DNA of 64,000 nucleotides from Anaerolineae bacterium (GTDB lineage Bacteria; Chloroflexota; Anaerolineae; 4572-78; J111): NCBI GenBank assembly GCA_016931895.1, contig JAFGDY010000011.1, positions 1 to 64,000 of the forward strand, read 5' to 3'. Shown piece by piece: positions 34,756 to 43,803 of this stretch (position 1 is its first letter; each line of letters starts with the position of its first letter). The notes under the pieces were generated by a model. It saw only the letters and a program-made list of their open reading frames with translations, ran no database searches and was not told where the DNA came from. The position numbers and the translations under genes were made by a program.

Positions 34756-35868
34756 TTAGCTGGCCCGGTCTATCGGCTGGCTCTGCGGCTCAGATAGATT
34801 GTCTAATGAATTGGCTGCGGCCAGGAAGGCCGCCTCAAAGGCGACCTGGTTACCGCCCAAACAGACGCGGGCATTGGGCGGGCCGGTTTTGTTGACCACT
34901 GTCTGACCGGTTATTTCCGGCGGGTGGGTGTTGATCTGCAAAGGCAAGTCTCGCCAATCGGTCCCAATAGTTGGCTCTACGGCAATGGCCGCCGTAACTG
35001 CATCCCACACCGGCACAGCCTTCACCCCCGGTTGTATCCAAAATAGCCCCTTGATTATCCTGGCCATAAATTTTGTTTCCCGCCACCGGGCCGCCGCCCT
35101 TGAGAATTCATGGGCCAGGCGGCGCGAGATCAAAAGCGGGCTGGGGCCATGGATATGGGTTACATCCAAAGGCGCAACCACCAATTTTGCCCCGGAGCGG
35201 AAAACAAAATCAGCGGCGGTGGGGTCTAGCCATAAATTCCACTCCGCCACCTGGTTGGGATTGGCCGCATCCTCCTCGTGGATACAGCCGGGCACGTAAA
35301 CGGCGCCTCCCCCCACCACAATCGAGTCCAACTGCGCCGCCAGGGCCGGGTTGGCTTGCAAAGCCAGGGCAATATTGGTCAGGGGGCCGAGGGCAATAAT
35401 TTGCACAGGAGTGGGAGAGGCGGCCACCAATTGACCGATCAGGGCGGGCGCGGAAACAGCGGGCGCAGGGACGGCGGGCGGACAGTTCAGGCGAAAGGTT
35501 AAATCGGCAAATTGCCGCCAAAACTCCGGAAAGGTGTTAGCGCCGGCCAGAGGTTGGGCCGGCCCCCCGGCCACAGGAATATCTTCTCGCCCGGCCAGGG
35601 CCAATAAACGGCGCAGATTTTCAACGCCGTTGGCCACGTGCGTTACGCCGTTAACCACCGTAATCCCCACCAGGTCAATCTCCCGGCGTTGCAGCAGGTA
35701 CAAAATGGCCGCCATATCATCGTGAGACATATCGGTGTCCACAATCACGGGCCGGCGGGGGCCGTTCAGCCGCGCCGCCAGGGGCGCGCGGGGAGGAAGG
35801 GATTTTGCCGGGGTAACCAAAAAGGGAATAATTTGAAAGAGGGGGCTGAGGATAGTTTTTTGAAACAT
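34756..35868 (-). CDS. Inosine-uridine preferring nucleoside hydrolase family protein
   Basis: A 370-residue protein of the IunH/Rih fold, which splits nucleosides into base and ribose. The N-terminal calcium-binding motif reads VDTDMSHDDMAAI (residues about 43-55) where the family has DTDPGxDDxxA; the three Asp are kept but Pro-Gly is Met-Ser. Further family blocks are GITVVNGVTHVANGVENLRRLL, ALGPLTNIALAL and EWNLWLDPTAADFVF. The usual His near the C-terminus (HDPLA-type) is replaced in PVWDAVTAA, so catalysis may differ. It lies 2 bp after the second ABC-2 permease gene and so belongs to the exporter operon, or rides at its end. Confidence 0.85.
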   Translation of the reverse strand: MFQKTILSPLFQIIPFLVTPAKSLPPRAPLAARLNGPRRPVIVDTDMSHDDMAAILYLLQRREIDLVGITVVNGVTHVANGVENLRRLLALAGREDIPVAGGPAQPLAGANTFPEFWRQFADLTFRLNCPPAVPAPAVSAPALIGQLVAASPTPVQIIALGPLTNIALALQANPALAAQLDSIVVGGGAVYVPGCIHEEDAANPNQVAEWNLWLDPTAADFVFRSGAKLVVAPLDVTHIHGPSPLLISRRLAHEFSRAAARWRETKFMARIIKGLFWIQPGVKAVPVWDAVTAAIAVEPTIGTDWRDLPLQINTHPPEITGQTVVNKTGPPNARVCLGGNQVAFEAAFLAAANSLDNLSEPQSQPIDRAS

Positions 35869-35870
35869 TG

Positions 35871-36677
35871 TTATAGGTCTCCCGCTTGCCGCGCCTTTTT
35901 CTCGCTGGCCAGGTAAATCATAAACCCCACTACCGGGCCAAACAAGCCGGTGGCGATGATAATGGTCAATTCCGCATTGAGGGGTAAAAGTTCAGGCCGC
36001 ATCTGGCCCAGGGCCACGGTGCGGAAGGCGTCAACCGAGTAACTGAGCGGGATCAGTCTGGATATATTTTGCAGGGCCGGGGGCAAAACCGAAAAAGGAA
36101 AGAAAAAGGCGCATAACCCCATCAAACCAAATTCAAAAATATTGGCCACCAACTCAATGCTTTCGCCAAAATTCAGAGCCAAACCGGCAATGGCAAAGCC
36201 CAGCCCCACCAACCCACTCAATGTAAAAAACAAAATGCCCAAAGCTAACCAGGGGGAATGGAAAACCAGGGGGCCGGTAATAGCCTGGGCCAGCAGCAGC
36301 CCAAGCAAACCGGCCACAGCCGTCCAGGAAAGGGCCGCCAGAGCGCGGGCCAGCAACGTGAGAAACCGGGAGGCAGGCGTTAGATATAACCCGGTGAGCG
36401 TGCCTTCTGTTTTTTCTTTTTGAATGCCCAACCCTACCGTCCAGATAGTGTGCGAGAGAAAGATATAGATGATAAAGCCATACAGGGTCATCCCTTTTAA
36501 TCTGACGCCCATTGCCGCCGGGGCAAAAACTGTAATCAACAGGGTCACGGCAATGGCCATCACCAGCACCAGCACAAAGTTAGCCACCAGGTTAACCGGG
36601 TAGCGGGTCAAGAGCAAAAATTGTTGTTTGAGCATGGCCCGGAAAGGCCGGTAAGCCAACGTTTGCCACTTTTTCAT
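35871..36677 (-). CDS. ABC-2 type transporter permease, second subunit
   Basis: A 268-residue membrane protein with six predicted helices and the ABC-2 permease pattern: LLLTRYPVNLVANF before helix 1, EKTEGTLTGLYLTPAS (the conserved coupling-loop region), and RLIPLSYSVDAFRTVALG in the C-terminal block. The ATG at 36677 shares one base with the stop of the preceding permease gene (TAATG), which settles the start. Only the last 268 residues of the longer open frame are protein-like. With the other permease and the ATPase it forms a three-gene exporter whose substrate is unknown. Confidence 0.88.
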   Translation of the reverse strand: MKKWQTLAYRPFRAMLKQQFLLLTRYPVNLVANFVLVLVMAIAVTLLITVFAPAAMGVRLKGMTLYGFIIYIFLSHTIWTVGLGIQKEKTEGTLTGLYLTPASRFLTLLARALAALSWTAVAGLLGLLLAQAITGPLVFHSPWLALGILFFTLSGLVGLGFAIAGLALNFGESIELVANIFEFGLMGLCAFFFPFSVLPPALQNISRLIPLSYSVDAFRTVALGQMRPELLPLNAELTIIIATGLFGPVVGFMIYLASEKKARQAGDL

Positions 36678-37513
36678 TAAAAAGAACCAAGCCCTGAACC
36701 TGTTCTCAAGGTTCTTTCTGTTTTGACAAAAATAAGATAGCCCAGCAGCGGGGCGACCAGGCAGAACAAAGCCAGCACGCTTAAATCCAGCCACCACTGC
36801 TGAGAAAAATAGGGCGTGTCCAGGAGCGCGCCGCGTAAACCCTGGGTCAGCCAGGTGGGGGGGAAAAGCAAGCTGATAATTCGCACGAGGGGGGGAAAGA
36901 TGGTGATGGGAAAATAAACGCCCATCAAGGTGGTCAGCACCCACTGGGCGATCATGATAAAGGCGTCGGTTTCTTTGAGCCGTAAAACAAGCGCCCCATA
37001 AAACAAAGTGAGGCCGTACAGGGGAGGCAGGCCAACCAGCAAAAAAAGCAAGGCCACGAACAAACGGTTGGTGTGAAAGACAATTTGAAACAAAAGGGCG
37101 CCAATAACCATAGCCCCCACAAAAAGCAAAGCCGAATAGAGCATCAGGGCCAGGGCTACCCCGGCCAAAATAACCGCCATCGAAGCGGGGGTCAGGTACA
37201 GGCTTTCTAAAGTGCCGCCCTGCATCTCTTGCCGCAGCCAATGGCCAAATCCCCAAAAAGACCTGATGACCAAAATAAATGCGCCGCCGCCAATGAGCAA
37301 AAACCCGGCATAGTTGGCAGTATGGGCATATTGGGCAAAGTTAAAACCGGCCTCGTCGCCGGCAATGGCCTTACCCAAAATAATGGGCACAAAGGCTATG
37401 GCCGAGGGCATCAACAAATCGGTGAGGCGGGCGGCCCAGGTTTTGGAAAGACGGATTAATTGGACGCGGGTGGTTTGCCCTAAAACCCGCATCAACTTGA
37501 AGGTGAATTTCAT
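36677..37513 (-). CDS. ABC-2 type transporter permease, first subunit
   Basis: A 278-residue membrane protein with six predicted helices. It carries the ABC-2 marks EMQGGTLESLYLTPASMAVI in the coupling loop and FPPTWLTQGLRGALLDTPYF near the C-terminus. It is homologous in layout to the following permease, so the two probably form a heterodimer. Its start overlaps the ATPase stop by 4 bp (ATGA), and its stop overlaps the next start by 1 bp. Confidence 0.88.
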   Translation of the reverse strand: MKFTFKLMRVLGQTTRVQLIRLSKTWAARLTDLLMPSAIAFVPIILGKAIAGDEAGFNFAQYAHTANYAGFLLIGGGAFILVIRSFWGFGHWLRQEMQGGTLESLYLTPASMAVILAGVALALMLYSALLFVGAMVIGALLFQIVFHTNRLFVALLFLLVGLPPLYGLTLFYGALVLRLKETDAFIMIAQWVLTTLMGVYFPITIFPPLVRIISLLFPPTWLTQGLRGALLDTPYFSQQWWLDLSVLALFCLVAPLLGYLIFVKTERTLRTGSGLGSF

Positions 37514-38511
37514 AGGGGGGTATCCTCACTCAGGGCGCGGCCTGTTTTGGCCATAAACACATCTTCCAGGGTGATGGTGGCCGGGCTGATGTGTTCCAGC
37601 AGGGCCTGGTGATTTAACAGGTTTTGCATCAACCCCGGCAAAGTTTGCCGCATGTCCTCAACAAAAACGGTCAGTTGGGTGAGCCGGTTGGACTGGCTGG
37701 CCACCACCTTAATGACATCGTTTTGTCGTTTAACCGCCTCCAACGCCGCCGGGGGAATAACGCCTTCCATTTTGATGATTTGATTTTGGCCCAAATCGTG
37801 TTTTAAGGCCTCAATTGTGCCTTCGGCAATCACCACCCCTTGATCAACAATAGCCACCCGCTGGCACAACTCTTCCACCTCGGTCATCTGGTGCGAAGTT
37901 AAGATGATGGTATAACCCTCGCTGTTGAGGGTTTTGATGATGCGCCGCAGGGCCTGGGCCGAGGGAACATCCAGGGCCGTGGTCGGTTCGTCCAAAATCA
38001 GAATCCGGGCGTTATTGATCAAAGCCCTGGCAAACACCAGGGCCATCTTTTGCCCCGACGAGTAGGTTTCAACGGGCCGGTCTAACAAAGATTCCAGGTG
38101 GAGCAAGTGGCCGAGTTTTTTAAGCTGGGCTTTGGTTTGGGCGGGAGACAGGTAATACAGGGCGGCAAAATATTCCAGGTTTTCTCGCCCCGTCAGTTTC
38201 CAATAAATGCTGCGTTCGCCGCCCAACAAACAGCCCAACGAAGCCCGCACCTGAACATCCTGCCGGCCAACCACAAAATCATTCACCACTATCCGGCCCC
38301 GCGTGGGGATGAGCAGGGTAGTGATACACTTGATCAGGGTGGTTTTGCCGGCTCCATTTGGCCCCAGCAGGCCAAACAACTCGCCCTGTTCAATATTTAG
38401 ATTGATATTTTTTAGCGCATTAATCTCTCTGATGCGGCTCTTTAAAAAACCGGCGCGCTCTTTAACGTAATAAGTTTTGGCTAAATCTGTGATGGTAATA
38501 ATGGCCGGCAT
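37510..38511 (-). CDS. ABC transporter ATP-binding protein (ABC-2 exporter)
   Basis: A 333-residue ATPase: Walker A GPNGAGKTTLIK, Q-loop region CLLGGERSIYWKLTGRENL, ABC signature TYSSGQKMALVFARAL, Walker B ARILILDEPTTALD and H-loop TIILTSHQMTEVEEL. A C-terminal domain of about 90 residues follows, as in drug/polysaccharide exporters of the DrrA/NatA type. The ABC signature is SSGQK instead of LSGGQ. It is the first gene of an operon with two permeases and a nucleoside hydrolase. Confidence 0.93.
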   Translation of the reverse strand: MPAIITITDLAKTYYVKERAGFLKSRIREINALKNINLNIEQGELFGLLGPNGAGKTTLIKCITTLLIPTRGRIVVNDFVVGRQDVQVRASLGCLLGGERSIYWKLTGRENLEYFAALYYLSPAQTKAQLKKLGHLLHLESLLDRPVETYSSGQKMALVFARALINNARILILDEPTTALDVPSAQALRRIIKTLNSEGYTIILTSHQMTEVEELCQRVAIVDQGVVIAEGTIEALKHDLGQNQIIKMEGVIPPAALEAVKRQNDVIKVVASQSNRLTQLTVFVEDMRQTLPGLMQNLLNHQALLEHISPATITLEDVFMAKTGRALSEDTPL

Positions 38512-38582
38512 TAGCTATTTCCTTTTTTGGCGTGGGCAATCCCAAGTTATCTATAGTACTAATACCCTGTTTTTTGGTGGTG

Positions 38583-38608
38583 TTCAGGCCTATAATTTAT
38601 GATATAAT
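38583..38608 (+). promoter_or_regulatory. Possible tandem -10 boxes upstream of the acyltransferase gene
   Basis: Two TATAAT-type boxes lie 12 bp apart (38591-38596 and 38603-38608) in the divergent gap, with poor -35 regions. They would give a leader of about 160 nt that also contains a small palindrome caggta-gtt-tacctg. Confidence 0.3.
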
Positions 38609-38777
38609 TGGATTCCAGGTAGTTTACCTGCTTAAAATTCTATCACGATTTTTGGGTTATCACAAAAGGGGCGTTAAATGAATCTGCCCGCAACGGAATA
38701 TAACATCAAGCCCTATATTTACTCTTCTGGTCGGGACCCCCTGGCCTTGATTCCCCACCACCAACAGGAGCGACACC

Positions 38778-39836
38778 TTGCCGGCAAACAGCTTTGATAT
38801 TCAAATTGCGCACAGTATTGAGGAAGTTGGCCAGGCGGCCTGGGACGATTTGGCCGGGGGACATCCTTTTGCCCATTATCGCTGGTATCGTTATGCCGAG
38901 GCGGTGCTGGCCGATGACCTGCCCATTTATATTATCCTGGCCCACAGTGGCCGGCCCGTGGCCCGGGCCACGTTTTGGCTCAAACGGCAGGAAGCCATAG
39001 AGCTTTCGTCAAAACTGGCGCGCCGTTTGGTGGAAATGATTTTGCGGCGTTGGCCGTTGTTAGTGTGCCGCACGCCCCTGGTAGATATGCCGGGCCTAAT
39101 TTTGCCCGACCCGCCGCTGCGTGAAGCAGCCCGGCAAGTTATTACCCAGGTGGCCCAGGAGCAAGCGCGCCGGTATCGCGCCTCTTTTCTGGTTTTTGAT
39201 TATTTAGAACGGGAGGAGACCGAACGGCCGGGTTGGGCGAACATACTTATCCCCACCACACTCCCGGACCCCGGCACACACCTGGACATCACCTGGCCTG
39301 ATTTTGAGAGTTACCTCCAGCACTTGAGCAAAAAGACCCGCCGCCAATACCGGCTCAACTGCAACCGCGCCGCCGACCTGGGCATTGAGATCAAACGGCA
39401 TGCGCCGCCGGCGCCGGACGAAACTACCCTGGAACAGGCTGTTTCGTTGATCCATGCCGTGGAAACATATCATGGCTCGCCGCCTACGCCCTGGACGCAG
39501 CCGATGCTAAGCCACGCCGGTATGGTCGAGGCCACCTGGTTGACCGCCGAACTGGAGGGGCGTTTGGTAGGCTGCGCTACTTTTTTTCAAGATGGGGCTA
39601 CCGGCCTTATGACCATGCTGGGGCGGGATTACGAGGTCCAGTACGCTTACTTTCAATTGATTTACGAAGCCATTTGCTGCACCATTGAAGCAGGCGTGCG
39701 CGTGTTACGGGGCGGCAGCGGCGCCTATGAAATGAAAGAACGGCTGGGTTTTCAAGTGGAAAGCAACAATTACCTGGCTTATGCTACTCATCATCGCGGC
39801 TTGCAGTGGTTAGCCTGCCGGCTCACGCCGGAATGA
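38778..39836 (+). CDS. GNAT-fold N-acyltransferase-like protein (FemAB/BioF2-like)
   Basis: A 352-residue protein resembling predicted N-acyltransferases of the COG3146/Acetyltransf_6 kind: AWDDLAGGHPFAHYRW at the N-terminus, LSKKTRRQYRLNCNRAADLGIEIK in the middle, and a C-terminal acyl-CoA-like domain with VRVLRGGSGAYEMKERLGFQ. The KKTRRQYR stretch is like the conserved basic helix of FemAB enzymes. It starts at a TTG with aggag 7 nt upstream. Substrate unknown; cell-wall or surface-sugar acylation is the family expectation. A kinase gene follows after 58 bp. Confidence 0.72.
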   Translation: MPANSFDIQIAHSIEEVGQAAWDDLAGGHPFAHYRWYRYAEAVLADDLPIYIILAHSGRPVARATFWLKRQEAIELSSKLARRLVEMILRRWPLLVCRTPLVDMPGLILPDPPLREAARQVITQVAQEQARRYRASFLVFDYLEREETERPGWANILIPTTLPDPGTHLDITWPDFESYLQHLSKKTRRQYRLNCNRAADLGIEIKRHAPPAPDETTLEQAVSLIHAVETYHGSPPTPWTQPMLSHAGMVEATWLTAELEGRLVGCATFFQDGATGLMTMLGRDYEVQYAYFQLIYEAICCTIEAGVRVLRGGSGAYEMKERLGFQVESNNYLAYATHHRGLQWLACRLTPE

Positions 39837-39894
39837 AGATAACCGGGCCGCCCCAAAAACCGGTCCGGCAGGGTCAAATTGGAGATAGATTATC

Positions 39895-41610
39895 ATGAAG
39901 AATCTTTTTAAACCACCCCCCCTGGATTTACCTGAAGATAAGTATAAAAACCTGATCTTTAACTACTTTGTGGGCACAGTTTGGGTGCTGGCCGTGCTTG
40001 ATACAGCCTGGAATGTTTACCTGGCCCTGACCCTTGAAGGTCAATTGGCTTCAAAGTATAGCGGTTTTATCCCCTTTGATGTAGCCTTTTTGGCCCTATG
40101 GGGTTTAACCTGGCTGGGCCATCGTTGGTATCCCCGTTTAATGCGCCATCTTTTTCTTGTGTTAATAATTATCGGCACTATCTTCTTTTTTAACTGGGAA
40201 GACATTGACAGAATATTTATTGCCTACGCTATCCCCATCATTATGGCCGCCTTTCTGATCAGGCCCATTTATAGCTTTGTTTACCTGATATTTGTTATTT
40301 GCGCTTATACGTTCAGGTTTTACCAAGAAGGTTTTTCTATTACGGGCGGCGTTGAATACAATTACGTCAGCCTACTGGGTTTGGCCATTATTTCTGTTGT
40401 GGCCTGGCTGATTGCCTTATTTTTAGAGCGATCCCTGGCCGAAACCAGGGCCTTGAATAGAGACCTGGACCAACGGGTGCAAGAGCGAACCAGAGAACTG
40501 GCGGCAGCCCTGCGCCGGGAACACACCCTGGCTGTGCGCAACAAAACTATTTTAGAGGCAATTGCCGATGGCGTGTTGGTCTTCGACGCCGACCAACAAG
40601 TGGTGGTGGCCAACCCGGCCGCCAATCGGCTGGCCCGGCGCGATTTGCGTTCTTTTAACTTGAGCGATTTCCTGGCCACCGTCGAGGGCAAAGCCAGAGA
40701 CAGCATCCGGGCGTGGCTGGCGGGCCAAAAACCAAGCAAGAGCAGTAATGTAAGATTTGAATGGTATAACCGCATCATTTCCGCCAATGTCGCGCCCGTT
40801 ATTCTACCCGGCACCGAGGACAAACGAGTTGGCGATGGGAATGTGATGGTACTGCGTGATTTCACCAAAGAAGCCGAGTTGGAACGGGCTAAGGACGTGT
40901 TCCTGGGCATGGTCAGCCACGAGTTGAGAACACCGATGACGGCCATTCAAGGTTATGTTGATCTGCTCTTGACCATAGAAAAAGAGCAAATCTCGGCCAA
41001 AGGTTACCAGTATCTCCAGACTATCAACGATAGTGTCAAACAACTTTTAAAATTGGCCAATGAATTGATTGACCTGTCCCGGCTGGAAACCGGCGAGATC
41101 GAGCTTTATTATCAATGGGTAGATTTGGCCGAAGTGGTTGGCCAGGCGGTCAAAATTGTCCAACAAGAGTTTGCCTCCAGAAAGCTCAACCTGGAAGTTA
41201 AGCTGGAAGATAATCTACCCCAACTCTATGTGGATAGAAACCGCATCAACCAAGTTTTGTTGAATCTATTGAGTAATGCCTACAAGTACACTACCACAGG
41301 TGGGGCCATTGTGGCCGTTAGCCAAAATGAGGAGTGGATCAATATAAACATCAGCGATACCGGGATAGGCATTAAAGAAATTGACCAGGAAAAGTTGTTT
41401 GAACGCTTTTTCAGGGCCGCAGACCGGATAGTGCAGCAAGCCAGCGGGACGGGTCTGGGTTTGAACATCAGCAAAGGTTTGATTGAACTGCATGGCGGCA
41501 CGCTGACATTTGAAAGTAAATATGGGGCGGGAACAACTTTTAACGTGGCTTTACCTAAACCCAACGATGCCTTGTCTGATGAATTTGGTTCACCCAATGG
41601 ACATAACTGA
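39895..41610 (+). CDS. Sensor histidine kinase with multi-TM N-terminus and PAS domain
   Basis: A 571-residue kinase. Residues about 25-185 hold six predicted membrane helices with very short loops, a MASE-like sensor. A coiled coil (about 185-220) leads to a PAS domain (about 222-330, ILEAIADGVLVFDADQQVVVANPAAN). The HisKA phospho-acceptor is His342 in MVSHELRTPMTAIQG, and the HATPase has NLLSNAYKYT, DTGIGI and GTGLGLNISKGLIELHGG. A receiver-only protein is encoded 212 bp downstream and may be its partner, though a MITE-like repeat separates them. The signal is not readable from sequence; the tightly packed helices suggest a membrane or lipid-soluble cue. Confidence 0.92.
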   Translation: MKNLFKPPPLDLPEDKYKNLIFNYFVGTVWVLAVLDTAWNVYLALTLEGQLASKYSGFIPFDVAFLALWGLTWLGHRWYPRLMRHLFLVLIIIGTIFFFNWEDIDRIFIAYAIPIIMAAFLIRPIYSFVYLIFVICAYTFRFYQEGFSITGGVEYNYVSLLGLAIISVVAWLIALFLERSLAETRALNRDLDQRVQERTRELAAALRREHTLAVRNKTILEAIADGVLVFDADQQVVVANPAANRLARRDLRSFNLSDFLATVEGKARDSIRAWLAGQKPSKSSNVRFEWYNRIISANVAPVILPGTEDKRVGDGNVMVLRDFTKEAELERAKDVFLGMVSHELRTPMTAIQGYVDLLLTIEKEQISAKGYQYLQTINDSVKQLLKLANELIDLSRLETGEIELYYQWVDLAEVVGQAVKIVQQEFASRKLNLEVKLEDNLPQLYVDRNRINQVLLNLLSNAYKYTTTGGAIVAVSQNEEWININISDTGIGIKEIDQEKLFERFFRAADRIVQQASGTGLGLNISKGLIELHGGTLTFESKYGAGTTFNVALPKPNDALSDEFGSPNGHN

Positions 41611-41740
41611 GTGCAATAAAGCCTGCGCAATGGGTGCGTCCAAAATTTCAGGAAAGCACAGGGGGGAATTTGGGGGGATACCCCCCACACCTCCCAGTCA
41701 TCCTAAAATATTGGACAGACCCCTGCGCAATTGCATTATT
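41611..41740. repeat. MITE-like inverted repeat between kinase and receiver genes
   Basis: Imperfect ends (gtgcaataaagcctgcgcaa near 41611 and the complement of ccctgcgcaattgcattatt near 41740), then gggtgcgtccaaaattt against aaatattggacagaccc, and a G6/C6 core (ggggggataccccccc type, 41671-41686). The inner ends resemble those at 56787-56890. No coding capacity. Confidence 0.7.
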
Positions 41741-41822
41741 TAAATAAATGCTTTAAACTTGAAATAAGGCCTATTGTTCTACAGAATTAGTTGTTATCCG
41801 GCCAGAGAGGGAGAAAGAAGCC

Positions 41823-42236
41823 ATGCACATACTTTTGATTGAAGATAGCAATACGTTGGCTCACCTATTTCAGGTACAGTTGAGACACTTAGGCCATACG
41901 CTTACTATGGCCGAAACAAAAGCAGAGGCGCTGGCCGCTTTTGAACAGGAATCGTTTGACCTGATTTTTATTGACATGGGCCTGGAGGGGCTGCCGGATA
42001 GAGGACTTGAGATTCTGACCGAAATGAAAACCCAGAAACCGGGGCAGCGGATTGGCATTCTCTCCTCAAACGACGTCAGGGATTTGGTTCGACTCAGTAA
42101 AGAGGGAGGCGCGGAGTTTTACATGGTCAAACCCTTTACCATGGAAGGGCTAACGATGATTTTGCGGGGCGACAAAGAGGTTATTCAGCACTACCAGCCG
42201 GAAATTGGCGAGGGGCGAATTATTTATTTGCAATAA
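41823..42236 (+). CDS. Single-domain response regulator
   Basis: A 137-residue CheY-like receiver without an output domain. The acidic pocket is LIEDSN (Glu7/Asp8), the phospho-acceptor is Asp51 in FIDMGLEGL, the switch Ser is in ILSSND, and Lys103 lies in MVKPF. It probably acts by protein contact or in a phosphorelay. It follows the histidine kinase on the same strand and ends at a strong terminator. The ATG has gggagaaag 9 nt upstream. Confidence 0.9.
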   Translation: MHILLIEDSNTLAHLFQVQLRHLGHTLTMAETKAEALAAFEQESFDLIFIDMGLEGLPDRGLEILTEMKTQKPGQRIGILSSNDVRDLVRLSKEGGAEFYMVKPFTMEGLTMILRGDKEVIQHYQPEIGEGRIIYLQ

Positions 42237-42254
42237 ACAAGTTGGTTTTAAACC

Positions 42255-42290
42255 AAAAACGCCAACCGGCAATCACGGGTTGGCGTTTTT
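42255..42290. terminator. Bidirectional rho-independent terminator
   Basis: Stem aaaaacgccaacc (42255-42267) with ggttggcgttttt (42278-42290) and a 10-nt loop, with T-runs on both strands. It separates the receiver gene from the convergent diterpene cyclase gene. Confidence 0.93.
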
Positions 42291-42306
42291 TGTTTGGTTG
42301 GGTTTC

Positions 42307-43803
42307 TCAAAAAACCATCTTGAGGCGGGGTTTTCTGGTTAGATTTTGATATTTAGCCATTGCCAATAAAATTACCGACTCAACCACATGGTAAGGGTTA
42401 TACAGTTCTTTAGCTATCCACATCCCCGGCAACGCCTCTACCGAAGTATAATGGCTGGTAAGATAGCGGTACCCCCTTTCCAGAACTGCAAAGGGAATAT
42501 CGCCCGTTTTTTCATAAACCTGGGTCAAGGCCGTCAGCGCATAGGCTGTTTCTTCAATGGCCGCTTTGGGACAATGGGGATAGAACGTCCAACTGCCATC
42601 CTCTCTTTGGGTTTTCAAGAGCCAATTGAGTTGCCTGGCCACAATCTCATCGGCTACGCCTACCAGGGTCTGGACTGCGCGAGCCGTACTGTAATAGGGC
42701 GAAATGTGCCATTTATCAATAATATAATCCGTAGTGGTTAAATGACAAGCCAGCACGTTTAGGGCTTTTGCGAGCATCTCCTCTCGGCGGGGAAAGTTTT
42801 TGACCTTGTTGAGCGCGTCTACCAGATGAATGTGCGTGCCCAGAGAAATATTACGCTCGCGCAGGTAACATTGAAAATGGGTTTCCACTTCATAAGTTTC
42901 CAGCACTAAAGGGTCTATCGTTTCTCCTACCGCATCAAAAATCAAAAGCGCCAGGGCCGTGCAATCCGCATCTGGAATAAAATGGGACGAAATGCCCACC
43001 CCTTCTTCACCCCAGGCCTGTTTAAGCAAGTCTACGGGCGAATCAATAGCCGGTTTTAAGGATTGTAAGTTATGGCTTAAACTAAAATGATAGAGCGGCC
43101 AGATAACCTCAAATACCTCAAAGGGGAGCATGGCCGGAACCGCGCCATTATATCTTTCCAACAAAGTTTTAAGAAAACAATCCCCCTCCTGGCAGCCAAC
43201 GGCAATTTCAACAAAGGCAGTGGCGGCCGGCGAACTATGGATTCCGCCATAGGCTGCCCTGAGTTGAGAAACCGCGGTCCGGTCTAATTTTTCAAAGCCA
43301 ATGAATTCCAGGGCGTGAGCCAGGGGAATGTGAGGGCAATAGAGCAGTTCTTTGGGCGTGAGCGCCAGTTTTTGTTGGTATAAAGGCATTATTTGCGGCT
43401 CTATCAGGGCCTTAAGCCGGTTAAGTTTCAGGCCCAGGGAAATGCCTGTTTCAAGCAAACTGGGCAGCAGTAATTCAAAACTGACCGACTCAAAAGCATC
43501 ATCCGCCAGGTGGGGAATGGCCTTCTCCAAATAAGCAATCCCCCGTTCAATGCGCTGCAAATCATGGCCATTGCTAGACGTGGCCGCCAGGGCATTGATG
43601 GCGGAGAGAGTAGCGATCACTCGCCCATGATAATACTCTAATTCAGAAACTCCCCAACTGCCATCAGGACGCTGCGCATCTATAACCCACTCAAGGGCCT
43701 GGGGATAGAGCCAGGCTGCCCAGCCGGTATCATAGGCTGAAGGAGAAATATAGTTGGGCGACCCATGTATTTTAGTTAGCAATTTGGTGTAGGCTTGAAT
43801 CAT
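42307..43803 (-). CDS. Class II diterpene cyclase, Rv3377c/kolavenyl-diphosphate-synthase type
   Basis: A 498-residue enzyme expected to protonate geranylgeranyl diphosphate and fold it into a bicyclic diterpenyl diphosphate. It matches M. tuberculosis Rv3377c (501 aa) from end to end as I recall that sequence: SAYDTGWAAWL (there STAYDTAWVA), RPDGSWG, FEVFEVIWPLYH, DKWHISPYYSTAR, TQREDGSW, AAIEETAYALTAL and WIAKELY. The catalytic DxDD motif reads D278-A-D280-C281-T; Rv3377c also departs from DxDD (DCDTT), and the middle Asp, the proton donor, is kept. I set the start at the ATG at 43803, which overlaps the stop of the upstream gene (ATGA) and aligns with the Rv3377c N-terminus. No GGPP synthase is in the window. 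Product stereochemistry cannot be told. Confidence 0.9.
   Translation of the reverse strand: MIQAYTKLLTKIHGSPNYISPSAYDTGWAAWLYPQALEWVIDAQRPDGSWGVSELEYYHGRVIATLSAINALAATSSNGHDLQRIERGIAYLEKAIPHLADDAFESVSFELLLPSLLETGISLGLKLNRLKALIEPQIMPLYQQKLALTPKELLYCPHIPLAHALEFIGFEKLDRTAVSQLRAAYGGIHSSPAATAFVEIAVGCQEGDCFLKTLLERYNGAVPAMLPFEVFEVIWPLYHFSLSHNLQSLKPAIDSPVDLLKQAWGEEGVGISSHFIPDADCTALALLIFDAVGETIDPLVLETYEVETHFQCYLRERNISLGTHIHLVDALNKVKNFPRREEMLAKALNVLACHLTTTDYIIDKWHISPYYSTARAVQTLVGVADEIVARQLNWLLKTQREDGSWTFYPHCPKAAIEETAYALTALTQVYEKTGDIPFAVLERGYRYLTSHYTSVEALPGMWIAKELYNPYHVVESVILLAMAKYQNLTRKPRLKMVF

Noticed and set aside
36678-37256. Upstream extension of the second ABC-2 permease
   Set aside because: It runs out of frame through the first permease gene and has no membrane-protein pattern of its own.
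38678-38797. 39-codon frame overlapping the start of the acyltransferase-like gene
   Set aside because: It has an ATG but no clear ribosome site and no family match; a leader peptide cannot be shown.
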